A stretch of 64,000 nucleotides of DNA from Dyadobacter bucti (GTDB lineage: Bacteria > Bacteroidota > Bacteroidia > Cytophagales > Spirosomataceae): NCBI RefSeq assembly GCF_005869225.1, contig NZ_SWFP01000003.1, positions 248,001 through 312,000 on the forward strand, read 5' to 3'. Positions 54,138 to 63,597 of this stretch are shown piece by piece. The notes beneath the pieces are model-generated. The model was not told the origin of the DNA. It was given only the letters and a program-made list of their open reading frames with translations, and searched no databases. Position 1 is the first letter of the stretch. Each line of letters begins with the position of its first letter. The position numbers and the translations under genes are program-made.

Positions 54138-54957
54138 TCGTTAATTCATTAAAGTAGCGTTCTTTTACTTCCAGTGTGGCCTGTTCGTACTGGTCCTTAT
54201 TCATGGGCAGGTAATGCCACTCCAGTTTATTTTCCATGTAGGATACCCCTTTCCCTTTCACGGTACTCGCTATGATAGCTTTGGGCAATCCGTTTTTGTG
54301 GCTCTTTAATTCCTTTATCGCCTGATCGATCGACAAGATATCGTGTCCGTTAAGCTCAATGGTTTCGAAACCGATCGCATTCCATTTTTCCACCGATGCA
54401 GTTTCACCCAATACTTTATCCGTAAAACCAAATCCCTGAAGACCGTTTTTGTCAATGATCATAATGAGATTATCCAATTGGTTCTGAATGGCGTAATGCG
54501 CTGCTTCCCAGGTTGTTCCCTCATTGGTTTCTCCATCGGAAAGAAGCACGTAGGAATAGCTTTCTTCATCTTTTACTTTGGCTGCATGGGCTATGCCGGT
54601 CGCGATGGGCAGTCCGTGGCCGAGTGAGCCAGTGGCAAAAGGGATGCCTTTGTATTGTCTGGGAGCAGGGTGGGCCGGAAGGGTGGTGCCGTCGAGATAA
54701 AATGTATCGAGTTCTTCGTCGGAAATTTCCCCGAGCGTATTCAATGACGCATACAGTGCCGCCGCCGCGTGGCCTTTGGATAATATGAATGTATCTTCCT
54801 GAGATTTATTGAGAAAAAGGACCGCGATCATCAGGTCAATACAACTGAGCGAGCAGCCGATATGTCCTGCATTTGCCTTGTGGTACAAGCTCAGAATTTT
54901 GAGACGGAGCTCACCACTTAACTGATTGGGGTCGTTCAATATTTCTTCTGCAGTCAT
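54130..54957 (-). CDS. Transketolase N-terminal subunit (thiamine-diphosphate-binding domain)
   Basis: A 275-residue half-transketolase. It has LSKGHAAAALYASL, GSLGHGLPIATGIA, and the diphosphate/metal site SDGETNEGTTWEAA at about residues 140-153 with Asn171 (the usual GDG is SDG here). ATG 54957 (MTAEEILND) is chosen; an earlier in-frame ATG at 55059 adds 34 unlikely residues. Its partner half lies at 50887-51807. The pair could transfer a two-carbon ketol unit to a sugar, giving a branched or modified sugar for the cluster (inference). Start of the fusion gene overlaps its end. Confidence 0.85.
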   Translation of the reverse strand: MTAEEILNDPNQLSGELRLKILSLYHKANAGHIGCSLSCIDLMIAVLFLNKSQEDTFILSKGHAAAALYASLNTLGEISDEELDTFYLDGTTLPAHPAPRQYKGIPFATGSLGHGLPIATGIAHAAKVKDEESYSYVLLSDGETNEGTTWEAAHYAIQNQLDNLIMIIDKNGLQGFGFTDKVLGETASVEKWNAIGFETIELNGHDILSIDQAIKELKSHKNGLPKAIIASTVKGKGVSYMENKLEWHYLPMNKDQYEQATLEVKERYFNELTNA

Positions 54958-55074
54958 GCGGGATGTGTATGTAGTTGTAAAAATAATTCGGACAAAATAA
55001 CGGTCAAAACTCGATAATAAGGTATGCAATATACAAAATCTTATTTGACAGCTTTTCAAAACTGCCCAAGTCGA

Positions 55075-56937
55075 CTATTGTGATCCGTAACGTAAACCTT
55101 TCAGTTTCATGATTTCAACCGGTGCTGTACCATTGCCTTTTTTGAGCAGAATCAGCTCAGTCTGAGTAGTATCCATCGCCTGTACGTATTGCGCATTTTT
55201 TGGAAAATACAAATTGGTCATTTGCGCATCCTGTACCGAGTAGGGCAGAAAAGTGCGGTCCATTTCGGATAGTATCTGAAAACGTGGCGCAGGGTAAAGT
55301 ACGGTATCGCCTTCCTGGTACAACTCACTGATCTTTTGTGCTGCCTCATAGTAGGGATTAGGAACGCGCGGCGTAGCAAAATAGCCGTATTTCAAAGATT
55401 TGTCCTGATAAAATTCGTCCAGGCGCATACCTACAAAATAAAGCTGAGCGGCCAGGAATACATAAATAAGGATCCGGAATTCCACTTTCAGGGTCTTGTA
55501 ATATTGTAAAAGCAGGCTTATCAAAATGATCACATACGGAAATGAAAATCCTGAGTAACGCTGGGTAAGTCCGTTGGTATGCCCGCCTTTGAACGACATC
55601 AGGATCAGGAATAACGTTGGAAATAAACCCATGATGTAGAGCATCCAAAGCCGTTTTTTTTGTACGGTAGTAGCCCGGCTGTGCAAATCGGGAATAAAAG
55701 AAAGCGCAAAAAGACTGACCGCCAGGATGCAGAACTGCAGTTTATGGTTGGTATAAAAAACGGAGCTGAGCAAGATCAGGGTATAAGGTACGCGGTGCGT
55801 CAGCCAGACAGGTGTTTTGATCCTGTCGCTGAAACGGTACCAAATGATGAGAACTAAGGCTGTTGCAATGGCTACCATCACATTTCTCCGGCCTGATAGT
55901 GCATCCGTCAGCCCGTTTGTAAATATCAGTAGGTCAGAAAAAATAGGCAGGGACTTGTTGAAAACATTGGCAAACGTAGCCGGAAGAATGATACCGAATG
56001 GGTTGTTGTAAGGCATAGTTTCCGCCATCCTTTTATACAGATCTGCCTGGTAATTGAGTGTGTAGAGCGTATACTGGCCGCCTCCGAAAATCAGCCACCA
56101 GGTAACACCGGATAACGCTAATACAGCCGAAACCGCCATTTTTATCCAGCCGTTCACGGTTCTCAGAAAGAAAAGCGCATACAAAGCATGGGCAATGAGC
56201 ACCGAAATCGTGAGGAAGTGTGATAGCAAACTCAGACCTGCTGCAAGAATGTAGCCGATATAGACCAGCACCATATTTTTCTTGCCGTTTTCAATGATCT
56301 GCAGAAAGAAATAGGTAGCAAGCAGGGTCAGGAAAAAAGTAAGCGAATAATTCCTGGCCTGGTGACTGTAAGCAATGAAAAACGGTTCGATAGCAACAAT
56401 GGCAGAGGCGATCAGGGCCGTGTTGATATTAAAAAACCGTCTGCCGAACAGGTAAGTGAGGCCGATGATCAGCGTACTGAAAATCACAGAAAGGAACCGC
56501 GCGGAAAAATCCGAAAGGCCGAAAACTTCCATCCACAAATGCAGCAGCAAGTAGTAGAAAGGGCTGTTACCAATGTCGCTGCGGGTCATCGCCTCGTAAT
56601 AATCTGCGATGGATTTAGGGGCCCAGAACTCTGCCGGCGTGAATGCCCGGGGGCTGTATGTTTCGTTAAAAGTAAAAGACCTTAAAATGGTAGTCGGCCT
56701 GTAGTCGAGCACCGGCGCTTTCCAGAATTCCCGTACCGTTATTTTTCTGTTGGAAAAAACCTCCTTTTGATTGGCTCCCTCAAGAACAATCCCCTGGCTC
56801 ACGACCATCGTGCTCTTTTCATCGAAAAAAATACTATAACTGTCGAGATGATAAATTCTCAGTGCAATTCCCGCAATCAAAATCGCAGAAAATATGAGCC
56901 AGGATTGAAGTGTTTCTTTCGGATAGTGTATAGACAT
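55075..56937 (-). CDS. Glycosyltransferase family 39 (ArnT/PMT-like, GT-C)
   Basis: A 620-residue inner-membrane protein with about 12 transmembrane segments. The first periplasmic loop holds the acidic pair region IYHLDSYSIFFDEKSTM, where GT-C enzymes keep the catalytic Asp, and FGRRFFNINTALIASAIVAIEPFFIAYSHQARNYSL is the family core. (The quoted core is two adjoining blocks.) It probably transfers a sugar from a polyprenyl phosphate to a periplasmic acceptor and would use the product of the fused SDR-GT2 enzyme. ATG 56937 (MSIHYPKE) is chosen over 56997. First gene of the minus-strand operon. Confidence 0.87.
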   Translation of the reverse strand: MSIHYPKETLQSWLIFSAILIAGIALRIYHLDSYSIFFDEKSTMVVSQGIVLEGANQKEVFSNRKITVREFWKAPVLDYRPTTILRSFTFNETYSPRAFTPAEFWAPKSIADYYEAMTRSDIGNSPFYYLLLHLWMEVFGLSDFSARFLSVIFSTLIIGLTYLFGRRFFNINTALIASAIVAIEPFFIAYSHQARNYSLTFFLTLLATYFFLQIIENGKKNMVLVYIGYILAAGLSLLSHFLTISVLIAHALYALFFLRTVNGWIKMAVSAVLALSGVTWWLIFGGGQYTLYTLNYQADLYKRMAETMPYNNPFGIILPATFANVFNKSLPIFSDLLIFTNGLTDALSGRRNVMVAIATALVLIIWYRFSDRIKTPVWLTHRVPYTLILLSSVFYTNHKLQFCILAVSLFALSFIPDLHSRATTVQKKRLWMLYIMGLFPTLFLILMSFKGGHTNGLTQRYSGFSFPYVIILISLLLQYYKTLKVEFRILIYVFLAAQLYFVGMRLDEFYQDKSLKYGYFATPRVPNPYYEAAQKISELYQEGDTVLYPAPRFQILSEMDRTFLPYSVQDAQMTNLYFPKNAQYVQAMDTTQTELILLKKGNGTAPVEIMKLKGLRYGSQ

Positions 56938-57047
56938 TATAGCTATGACGTTCGCTGATGATCCCTGATTACGTTCGCAGGACTGCAATGCAGGCAAGCA
57001 GGGCTATTTTGGGCGAAATTAAGCAAATTTCACTTTGCAGGACATTT

Positions 57048-59072
57048 TTAGATTTTAAGAATCGTAAACTCCACCCTCCGGTTCTTCTGACGGGTTTGTT
57101 CCGTTAAATTGCTGGCGATAGGCTTCGCAGGTCCCCAGGCTTTGGTTTGTATTCTCCGCGATTCAATGCCTTTGGATAAAAGATATTTCTTGACCTGTTG
57201 CACCCGGTCTTCCGATAATTTTACATTTTTCTGCACTTCTCCCTGATTGTCAGTATGTCCTTCCAGCAAGATTTCCATAGCCGGATATGCATTCATAGCT
57301 GCCACAATCCTGTCCAGTTCTGAAAAGGAAGACGATATTACCTCCGCACTGCTTTGCGAGAACATCGTGTTCATCAGCCTGATTTGTTGCCCGGCTTTGA
57401 TGGGCTGCATGTAGAGATTTTTACGGATCGTCCTGAAACCCGTTTCCGCCGACAGGTCTATTTCTTCGGTAACCGGGAAATAACCTGTTTCTGAAGCCGA
57501 TATACGGTATATTTCTTTGAGGGGTAGTACCAGCCGGTATTCCCCGGTTTCAGGTTCAAAAGTCGCTTTTGTAAAAAGCTCATTTGTTTTTTTGATATCG
57601 GCTACAATTTCCGATCTCACAGGTTTGTTGGTTTCTGCTTCATAAATCGTACCTGTGACAACGGCTACCGGATCCGGTTTTATTTCGGGCGTCATCCTGA
57701 TCCTGAAAATATCTTCCTGTCCCAGCGATTTGTCGCTGGCGCTGAAATAAGCATAGTCGCCTGTGGCCGGAATATTGATATATGCGTCCCACAATGGCGT
57801 ATTGATCGCCGGGCCCAGGTTTTCCGGTTTGGACCAGTTGATCCAGGTATCGTCCAGCCGCCTGGTCAGAAAAAGGTCGCCTTCGCCGTAGCCGCTATGG
57901 CCTTGGGAAGAAAAATAGAGGGTTTTGTTGTCCAGCGCCAGAAAAGGTGTTCCTTCATAATCAGCGGTATTGATCACATTACCCAAATGCCTCGGTTCCG
58001 ACCAGCTATCGTTCGCCTGAAGAAAAGAAACATAGAGATCCTTACCGCCCTCGGTATCACTGCGCTGAACAGAAATGATCATTACATTGCCAAACGGGGA
58101 AACGGTAAGCTCCATACTTCCCACATACCCTGAAAGGTTTGTGATCTTGTATTCTTTTGGAAAACTCCACCCGTTTTTGGTTTTAAAAGATCTTGACAAA
58201 CCAAAATACATGCTTCCGTCAGGACGATAAACATTGATGACGTATATGGTTTTTCCGTCCGCGGCAATGCTGGTGATCGCATTGTCACCGGCATTGTTGA
58301 TCGGCGAGCCGATATTTACAGCCTCGCTCCATTGGTTTTTATCGCTTAATGTCGAAAACCAAACATCCTGTTTCTGGGCAGAGCCGACGTTTCCCGCATA
58401 ATTACTTCTGGTAAAATAAAGTGTTTTTCCATCCGGAGAAATAATGGGCGCTACTTCCTGGCCTTTGGTATTGATTTCCTTGCCTACATTCTCCCGTTGG
58501 GCCTTGATTTGTGAACTTGTTACATTGATAGCTGCTTCGACAGGAGCGGTACTTTCAGAAATGGCAATCGCGTCAATCTGGTTGAAACCGGACACTTTTG
58601 ATGGCTGAAGTACAACTTTTATGGCATTTGCGACGATATTCTGTTGTTTTGGAAAAACCCGGAGCATCCTTCCTTTTGCAGGCTGCTGCAACGGAACCGC
58701 TTCCGAAATAAGAAACTCTTTACCCGCTTCGTCGTATGCATATACCCTTGAAATAGCCCCGGGATTGAAATTTTCGGCTATTGCGACCTGTTTCAGTGGG
58801 ATGGATTTTTGAAAACCCACTTTGATCCACTCCTCGTTTCTGCCATCTGCATCTGCCGGGGACCATGCACATGGGCTGTTACCGAACTGGGGTAGTTTGT
58901 TGGGAATACCGAGGATTTGTTTGGCACGATAAGCATGTCCGTATTGGGCGGGCCTGTATTCAGAAGAGTAACCGAGAACTTTATCAGCCCACAAAATTTC
59001 CTGGCCGTAACTTTTGTAACACATGCCCGTTGCCAAGAGATAAAACAGTAAGCTTTTATTCAATATGTTCAT
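57048..59072 (-). CDS. OmpA-family protein with PD40 propeller
   Basis: A 674-residue exported lipid-free protein (signal peptide, cleavage after YG near residue 23). Order: a discoidin-like beta-sandwich (25-175; WADKVLGYSSEYRPAQYG, SPCAWSPADADGRNEEWI), PD40/WD40-like repeats (205-455; GKTLYFTRSNYAG, NKTLYFSSQGHSGYGEGDLF), a carboxypeptidase-regulatory-like domain (470-550) and a C-terminal OmpA peptidoglycan-binding domain (VLLEGHTDNQGE-like: ILLEGHTDNQGE, NRRVEFTI). It resembles PorE-type proteins that anchor type IX machinery or barrels to peptidoglycan. Binding ligand of the N-terminal sandwich unknown. Single gene. Confidence 0.85.
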   Translation of the reverse strand: MNILNKSLLFYLLATGMCYKSYGQEILWADKVLGYSSEYRPAQYGHAYRAKQILGIPNKLPQFGNSPCAWSPADADGRNEEWIKVGFQKSIPLKQVAIAENFNPGAISRVYAYDEAGKEFLISEAVPLQQPAKGRMLRVFPKQQNIVANAIKVVLQPSKVSGFNQIDAIAISESTAPVEAAINVTSSQIKAQRENVGKEINTKGQEVAPIISPDGKTLYFTRSNYAGNVGSAQKQDVWFSTLSDKNQWSEAVNIGSPINNAGDNAITSIAADGKTIYVINVYRPDGSMYFGLSRSFKTKNGWSFPKEYKITNLSGYVGSMELTVSPFGNVMIISVQRSDTEGGKDLYVSFLQANDSWSEPRHLGNVINTADYEGTPFLALDNKTLYFSSQGHSGYGEGDLFLTRRLDDTWINWSKPENLGPAINTPLWDAYINIPATGDYAYFSASDKSLGQEDIFRIRMTPEIKPDPVAVVTGTIYEAETNKPVRSEIVADIKKTNELFTKATFEPETGEYRLVLPLKEIYRISASETGYFPVTEEIDLSAETGFRTIRKNLYMQPIKAGQQIRLMNTMFSQSSAEVISSSFSELDRIVAAMNAYPAMEILLEGHTDNQGEVQKNVKLSEDRVQQVKKYLLSKGIESRRIQTKAWGPAKPIASNLTEQTRQKNRRVEFTILKI

Positions 59073-59211
59073 GGGTTATTCAAATCAGGACGGAGTACGC
59101 AGCTTTTTAAGGATGATGGGTTAAAAATGCCCAAAACTTCATGAAATTCCATTATATAGTAATATTATCAAGAATATAACTGAATGTCAAACACGGACAA
59201 AGAGCCTGACC

Positions 59212-60501
59212 TCAGTTTTTTGTCCCGATGAGCAGAATCCAATCCCAGCCCGCCTGAGCGTCCGGCGGGCGAACTATCGCTTCATCTATTGCCTTAAATT
59301 CCTCGCCAATCCACCTTCTCCCGGTACGCGGACTATACCAGACTGTTCCGAAATGGGTCCCGTTCAGATAATTCAAATTCAGTTTGACAGGACGGGAAGA
59401 TGGAAGGTACATCATACACATCCTTTTATTGGACATGGATACGACACCGATCTCATGCTTATCGAGGGAATCCGGAAGCAGTTCTTCCAGGGTATCGGGC
59501 TGCATGTATTCCCAGGGGATTCCCTTCATGATTTTTACAAAATTCTGAATATATTCCGCACCGTCCCGGGTAATGTTGACTTTCCAGGTATTATGGAAAT
59601 TTTTGATCGTGCTCATATGGCAAAAGCCAGCTGCAGAGCTCATAATAGACTGATATGCCTGATTCCGGATCAATTCCGACTGGTCTGTAATCTCCTTGGG
59701 AAACTCTGAATTGGCGATCAGAAAAGGTTGGGAAAACGCTTCGGCAGAACTTTTCTGCCAGTTGGCCACGGCTGCATATTCCGATGAGGTAACCGTAGAA
59801 TCAGGAATGATAAATCGCAGGTCGGACCGGTTTTTGGTACCTCCTTCCGTGCCGGTGGGTGAGCGGGTTGACAGCGTAGCGATGATCTGATTATCGGAAT
59901 TCTGCCTGATCCCATCGGAAACTGCATTAAATTGGACGGTATTCTGATATTCTTCTTCGCTGACGATGTAAATGATGTTGGCGTACCGGGCGAAACGTTT
60001 TCCGACATAAGCGCCATACGTTTCCCAGGGATCTCCATTTTGGGAATCAAAAACGGGATTCCAGCTTTTTCTGGTCACTACAATCCCTACGACCAGCTTT
60101 CTTTCCCGGGCTGCGATGATGATTTTCTCGAGATAATCGAAATACAATGCATTGGGTTTGCTCAGGTCGTTGTTCTCCAGGAAAGGCAAGGCCTTATTGA
60201 AATTCCGCTGACCCGGCAAAGCGGGCAGCAACTGGACCAGAAACGTATTGAAGGACTGGGATTTACGTACATCCATATAATGCACAGCATCCGCGTAGCT
60301 GAGCCGCCGCAGCATTTGCCAGGCAACATCCGCAACCATCAGAAACGGAGCGCCTTGATTATCAGATATATGCCTCCCGTTGGGGCTGATTTTCAATGGA
60401 AATTTTTCATAAGAAGGCTCCGGTCCCCGATAAGCAAAGCCGCAGAGCAAAAGTCCGATCAAAAAGATCGCGCAGACAGGAAGATAGTGACGCAGTCTCA
60501 T
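59212..60501 (-). CDS. DUF4038 glycoside-hydrolase-like protein (GH140-related)
   Basis: A 429-residue exported protein with a signal anchor/signal peptide (YLPVCAIFLIGLLLCGFA). The DUF4038 barrel covers about 35-335 (NGRHISDNQGAPFLMVADVAW, RLSYADAVHYMDVRKSQSFN, YIVSEEEYQ); a small C-terminal beta domain (about 340-429, GTVWYSPRTGRRWIGEEF) fits the collagen-binding-like PF12904 module. Relatives include GH140 apiosidases acting on rhamnogalacturonan. The catalytic acid pair cannot be placed with certainty. The gene follows rpe by 2 bases, so it is in the rpe transcript. Confidence 0.82.
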   Translation of the reverse strand: MRLRHYLPVCAIFLIGLLLCGFAYRGPEPSYEKFPLKISPNGRHISDNQGAPFLMVADVAWQMLRRLSYADAVHYMDVRKSQSFNTFLVQLLPALPGQRNFNKALPFLENNDLSKPNALYFDYLEKIIIAARERKLVVGIVVTRKSWNPVFDSQNGDPWETYGAYVGKRFARYANIIYIVSEEEYQNTVQFNAVSDGIRQNSDNQIIATLSTRSPTGTEGGTKNRSDLRFIIPDSTVTSSEYAAVANWQKSSAEAFSQPFLIANSEFPKEITDQSELIRNQAYQSIMSSAAGFCHMSTIKNFHNTWKVNITRDGAEYIQNFVKIMKGIPWEYMQPDTLEELLPDSLDKHEIGVVSMSNKRMCMMYLPSSRPVKLNLNYLNGTHFGTVWYSPRTGRRWIGEEFKAIDEAIVRPPDAQAGWDWILLIGTKN

Positions 60502-60503
60502 GA

Positions 60504-61151
60504 CTATTTGTTTTTCAGCGCCGCAATGGTCTCGACAGGATTTTGAGAACCAAAAACGAAGCTGCCGGCTACCAGAATGTCGGTTCCTTCTGCAACCAGG
60601 GCTTCCGCATTGGCCAGGTTCACGCCTCCGTCTACTTCAATTTTGAATTGATAATTATACTCTTTTCTGATCCGGTTCAGGCGGGCAATTTTCCTGTATG
60701 TGTTTTCAATAAATTTTTGACCTCCAAAGCCGGGGTTCACTGACATGATCAGAACCAGGTCGACGTCGGAAAGGATTTCTGACAAAAGCTCGACCGGCGT
60801 GTGCGGGTTGAGCGCAACCCCGGCCAGCGCGCCGGTTTCTTTGATATGCTGAATAGTACGGTGCAAATGCGGACAGGCCTCGAAATGAACTGTGAGAATG
60901 GAGGCACCAGCCTTACGGAATGCTTCCAGGTAGCGGTCGGGCTGCTCGATCATCAGATGTACGTCCAGCGGTTTTTGGGCATGCTGATGGATGGCTTCAC
61001 AAACCGGTATTCCGAAAGAGATATTGGGGACGAACATACCGTCCATAATGTCAACATGAATATAATCCGCTGAACTGTTATTCAGCATCTCTACGTCACG
61101 CTGCAAATTCGCGAAGTCGGCAGCCAATATGGAAGGGGCAATTTCAGCCAT
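60504..61151 (-). CDS. rpe: Ribulose-phosphate 3-epimerase
   Basis: A 215-residue TIM-barrel enzyme of the pentose phosphate pathway that interconverts ribulose-5-P and xylulose-5-P. Metal-site and phosphate motifs are VHVDIMDGMFVPNISFG, LVLIMSVNPGFGGQKF and IEVDGGVN; the catalytic Asp pair is in the first and last. The product xylulose-5-P is a transketolase donor. The DUF4038 gene follows it directly; ligA diverges upstream across 293 bases with nothing else recognisable. Confidence 0.97.
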   Translation of the reverse strand: MAEIAPSILAADFANLQRDVEMLNNSSADYIHVDIMDGMFVPNISFGIPVCEAIHQHAQKPLDVHLMIEQPDRYLEAFRKAGASILTVHFEACPHLHRTIQHIKETGALAGVALNPHTPVELLSEILSDVDLVLIMSVNPGFGGQKFIENTYRKIARLNRIRKEYNYQFKIEVDGGVNLANAEALVAEGTDILVAGSFVFGSQNPVETIAALKNK

Positions 61152-61444
61152 GAAAATCTATGTAATAATTGTAAAACCGGCCCGAAATTAACGAATTTAT
61201 AGTTCATCAGTCCAACTAAACGCATCGTATACGGGTAAGTGCCGGTAGGATAGTCGTTTGATACGGCGTTTTAGTAATAAAAGCAAACAACCCCGAACAA
61301 CAAAGGAATCTGACCGGGACTTGGGGGTATCAGCGCGGGGCAGTAATGTTGAGAGGCGCGGGCCTTAATTTTCCACTAACAATTGCTTACTTTGAAGCAT
61401 TAAATTGTCAGAAGCGAATTTTTACAAAAGCCGCCGCCATCACT

Positions 61445-63532
61445 ATGAATCCCGAACAGCGTATCCAGGAACTTACGGAAACCATCCAGCATTACAACTA
61501 CCGCTATTATCAGGACAGCGTGTCAGAAATATCCGATTTTGACTTCGATCAGTTGCTCAAAGAATTGAAATCGCTCGAAGACCAGTATCCTGAATTCCGC
61601 CTCGAGGATTCGCCTACCCAGCGGGTTGGCGGTACGATTAACAAGACTTTCAATGCGGTTTATCACCGCTATCCGATGTTGTCACTGGACAACACCTATA
61701 ATGAGCAAGAACTGCGGAATTTCGATGACCGGGTACGAAAGGGTCTGGACGGAGAGGCTTATGAATACATCTGTGAACTGAAATTTGACGGGATATCACT
61801 CAGTTTTACTTACGAAAATGGCGTGCTCGTAAGAGGCGTAACGCGGGGCGATGGAACCAGAGGTGACGAAATTACCCATAACGTGAAGACGATCAGGACC
61901 TTGCCGTTGCGGGTAAAAGCTGACAATCTGCCGCCGCTTTTCGAGATCCGCGGAGAGGGTTTTATGCCGATCAGCTCCTTCCAGAAATTGAATGAAGAAA
62001 TGGAGACATTGGGGGATACCGTTTACGCCAATCCCAGAAATGCAGCGTCCGGCTCGTTTAAATTACAGGATTCGGCCGAAACTGCGCGGAGGGGTCTCGA
62101 TTGTTACCTTTATTCCTTTTTGAGCGACAATGAATTTTTTAAAAGTCATGAAGAAAGCCTGGAAGCTCTGAAAGCATGGGGTTTCAATGTATCGCCGGGC
62201 TGGAAAAAGGTGCAGACGATTGACGAAGTGATTGAATACATTCATGAATGGGAAGAAAAAAGGACGACCCTGCCGCTGGCAACCGATGGGATTGTGATCA
62301 AAGTCAATTCATTTGAACAGCAGCGGGAACTTGGGTTTACTGCTAAAAGTCCGCGCTGGGCCATATCGTTTAAATACAAAGCCGAAAACAAACCCGCTAT
62401 TCTTCGTGCTGTTACCTATCAGGTCGGCCGGACGGGTGCGGTTACGCCGGTTGCCAATCTTTGCGATCTGACCGAACGCGCGCTGCCCTATAATCAGGTG
62501 AAAGGCGTTCATCTGTCGGGTACGAGGGTGAAAAGAGCGACTTTGCACAATGCCAATGAGCTGGAAAGATTGGGTATCCAGCTTGGTGATACCGTTTTTG
62601 TGGAAAAGAGCGGTGAGATCATTCCCAAGATCACAGGTGTGGACGTTACCCAGCGCGAGCTCTTCCCGACCCAGCCCATTGTTTTCCCGACTACTTGCCC
62701 GGAATGTGGCTCTGCCTTGCAAAGAAATGAAGGTGAAGTGGCCTTTTTCTGTCCCAACGACAGCCACTGCCCACCCCAGCTCAAAGGCCGGATCGAGCAT
62801 TTTATTCACAGAAAAGCAATGAATATTGAAAGCCTGGGCGAAGGTAAAATCGAGCTGCTTTTTGATACAAATCTGGTGCGCACGCCCGCAGATCTGTATG
62901 ATCTTAATTATGATAAATTGCTGGGCCTCGAAAAGAACATTGTAAACGAAGAAACTGGTAAAGCCAAAAAGATCAGTTTTCGTGAAAAAACGGTTGAAAA
63001 TATTCTGAAAGGCATTGATCTGTCCAAAACGGTTCCTTTTAAAAATGTACTGTTTGCCCTGGGGATCCGGTTTGTAGGAGCGACAGTGGCAGAAAAGCTG
63101 GCGGCCTATTTCAAATCGATCGATGCACTGCGTTCTGCAAGTTATGACCAGCTGATCGCTGTTCCTGAAATAGGCGGCAGGATTGCGTTGAGCATTGAAT
63201 CCTATTTCAGCGTTCCCGAAAATCAGGATTTGGTGGAACGTCTGAAAAATGCCGGAATACAGATGGAAAGTGATGAAAAGCCCGTCGAGCTGGAAAGCAA
63301 TATCCTGGAAGGTAAAACATTTGTGATCTCGGGTGTTTTCGAAAACTTCGACCGCGACGACCTGAAACTAAAAATAGAAGTCAACGGAGGAAGGATACTG
63401 AGCGGGGTTTCGGGTAAGCTGAACTATCTGCTGGCCGGGGCCAATATGGGTCCTTCCAAACTTGAAAAAGCTAGAAAATTGGGCGTAACGATTTTGAGCG
63501 AAGAAGAATTTTTGGCAATGATCGAGAAATAA
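61445..63532 (+). CDS. ligA: NAD-dependent DNA ligase
   Basis: A 695-residue ligase that seals nicks in replication and repair. Adenylation domain with the nucleophile Lys113 in ELKFDGISLS and GVTRGDGTRGDE; OB domain around 330-410; zinc finger CPECG...CPNDSHC (about 415-440); helix-hairpin-helix repeats; C-terminal BRCT domain (about 620-695; GKTFVISGVFENF, LLAGANMGPSKLEKARKLG). ATG 61445 (MNPEQRIQEL) is chosen over 61346, which adds 33 residues unlike the family. A TTACTTTG segment (61387-61394) is a possible -7 box. Confidence 0.97.
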   Translation: MNPEQRIQELTETIQHYNYRYYQDSVSEISDFDFDQLLKELKSLEDQYPEFRLEDSPTQRVGGTINKTFNAVYHRYPMLSLDNTYNEQELRNFDDRVRKGLDGEAYEYICELKFDGISLSFTYENGVLVRGVTRGDGTRGDEITHNVKTIRTLPLRVKADNLPPLFEIRGEGFMPISSFQKLNEEMETLGDTVYANPRNAASGSFKLQDSAETARRGLDCYLYSFLSDNEFFKSHEESLEALKAWGFNVSPGWKKVQTIDEVIEYIHEWEEKRTTLPLATDGIVIKVNSFEQQRELGFTAKSPRWAISFKYKAENKPAILRAVTYQVGRTGAVTPVANLCDLTERALPYNQVKGVHLSGTRVKRATLHNANELERLGIQLGDTVFVEKSGEIIPKITGVDVTQRELFPTQPIVFPTTCPECGSALQRNEGEVAFFCPNDSHCPPQLKGRIEHFIHRKAMNIESLGEGKIELLFDTNLVRTPADLYDLNYDKLLGLEKNIVNEETGKAKKISFREKTVENILKGIDLSKTVPFKNVLFALGIRFVGATVAEKLAAYFKSIDALRSASYDQLIAVPEIGGRIALSIESYFSVPENQDLVERLKNAGIQMESDEKPVELESNILEGKTFVISGVFENFDRDDLKLKIEVNGGRILSGVSGKLNYLLAGANMGPSKLEKARKLGVTILSEEEFLAMIEK

Positions 63533-63555
63533 TGAAGAAAAATGGCTTAGAAAGC

Positions 63556-63563
63556 TAACTTTG
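63556..63563 (+). promoter_or_regulatory. Candidate -7 element of dapA
   Basis: TAACTTTG is an exact TAnnTTTG, 34 bases before the dapA ATG; no good -33 box is visible. Confidence 0.4.
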
Positions 63564-63597
63564 TGTTTTTAAATTTCAACCATTATATAAGGAAATA

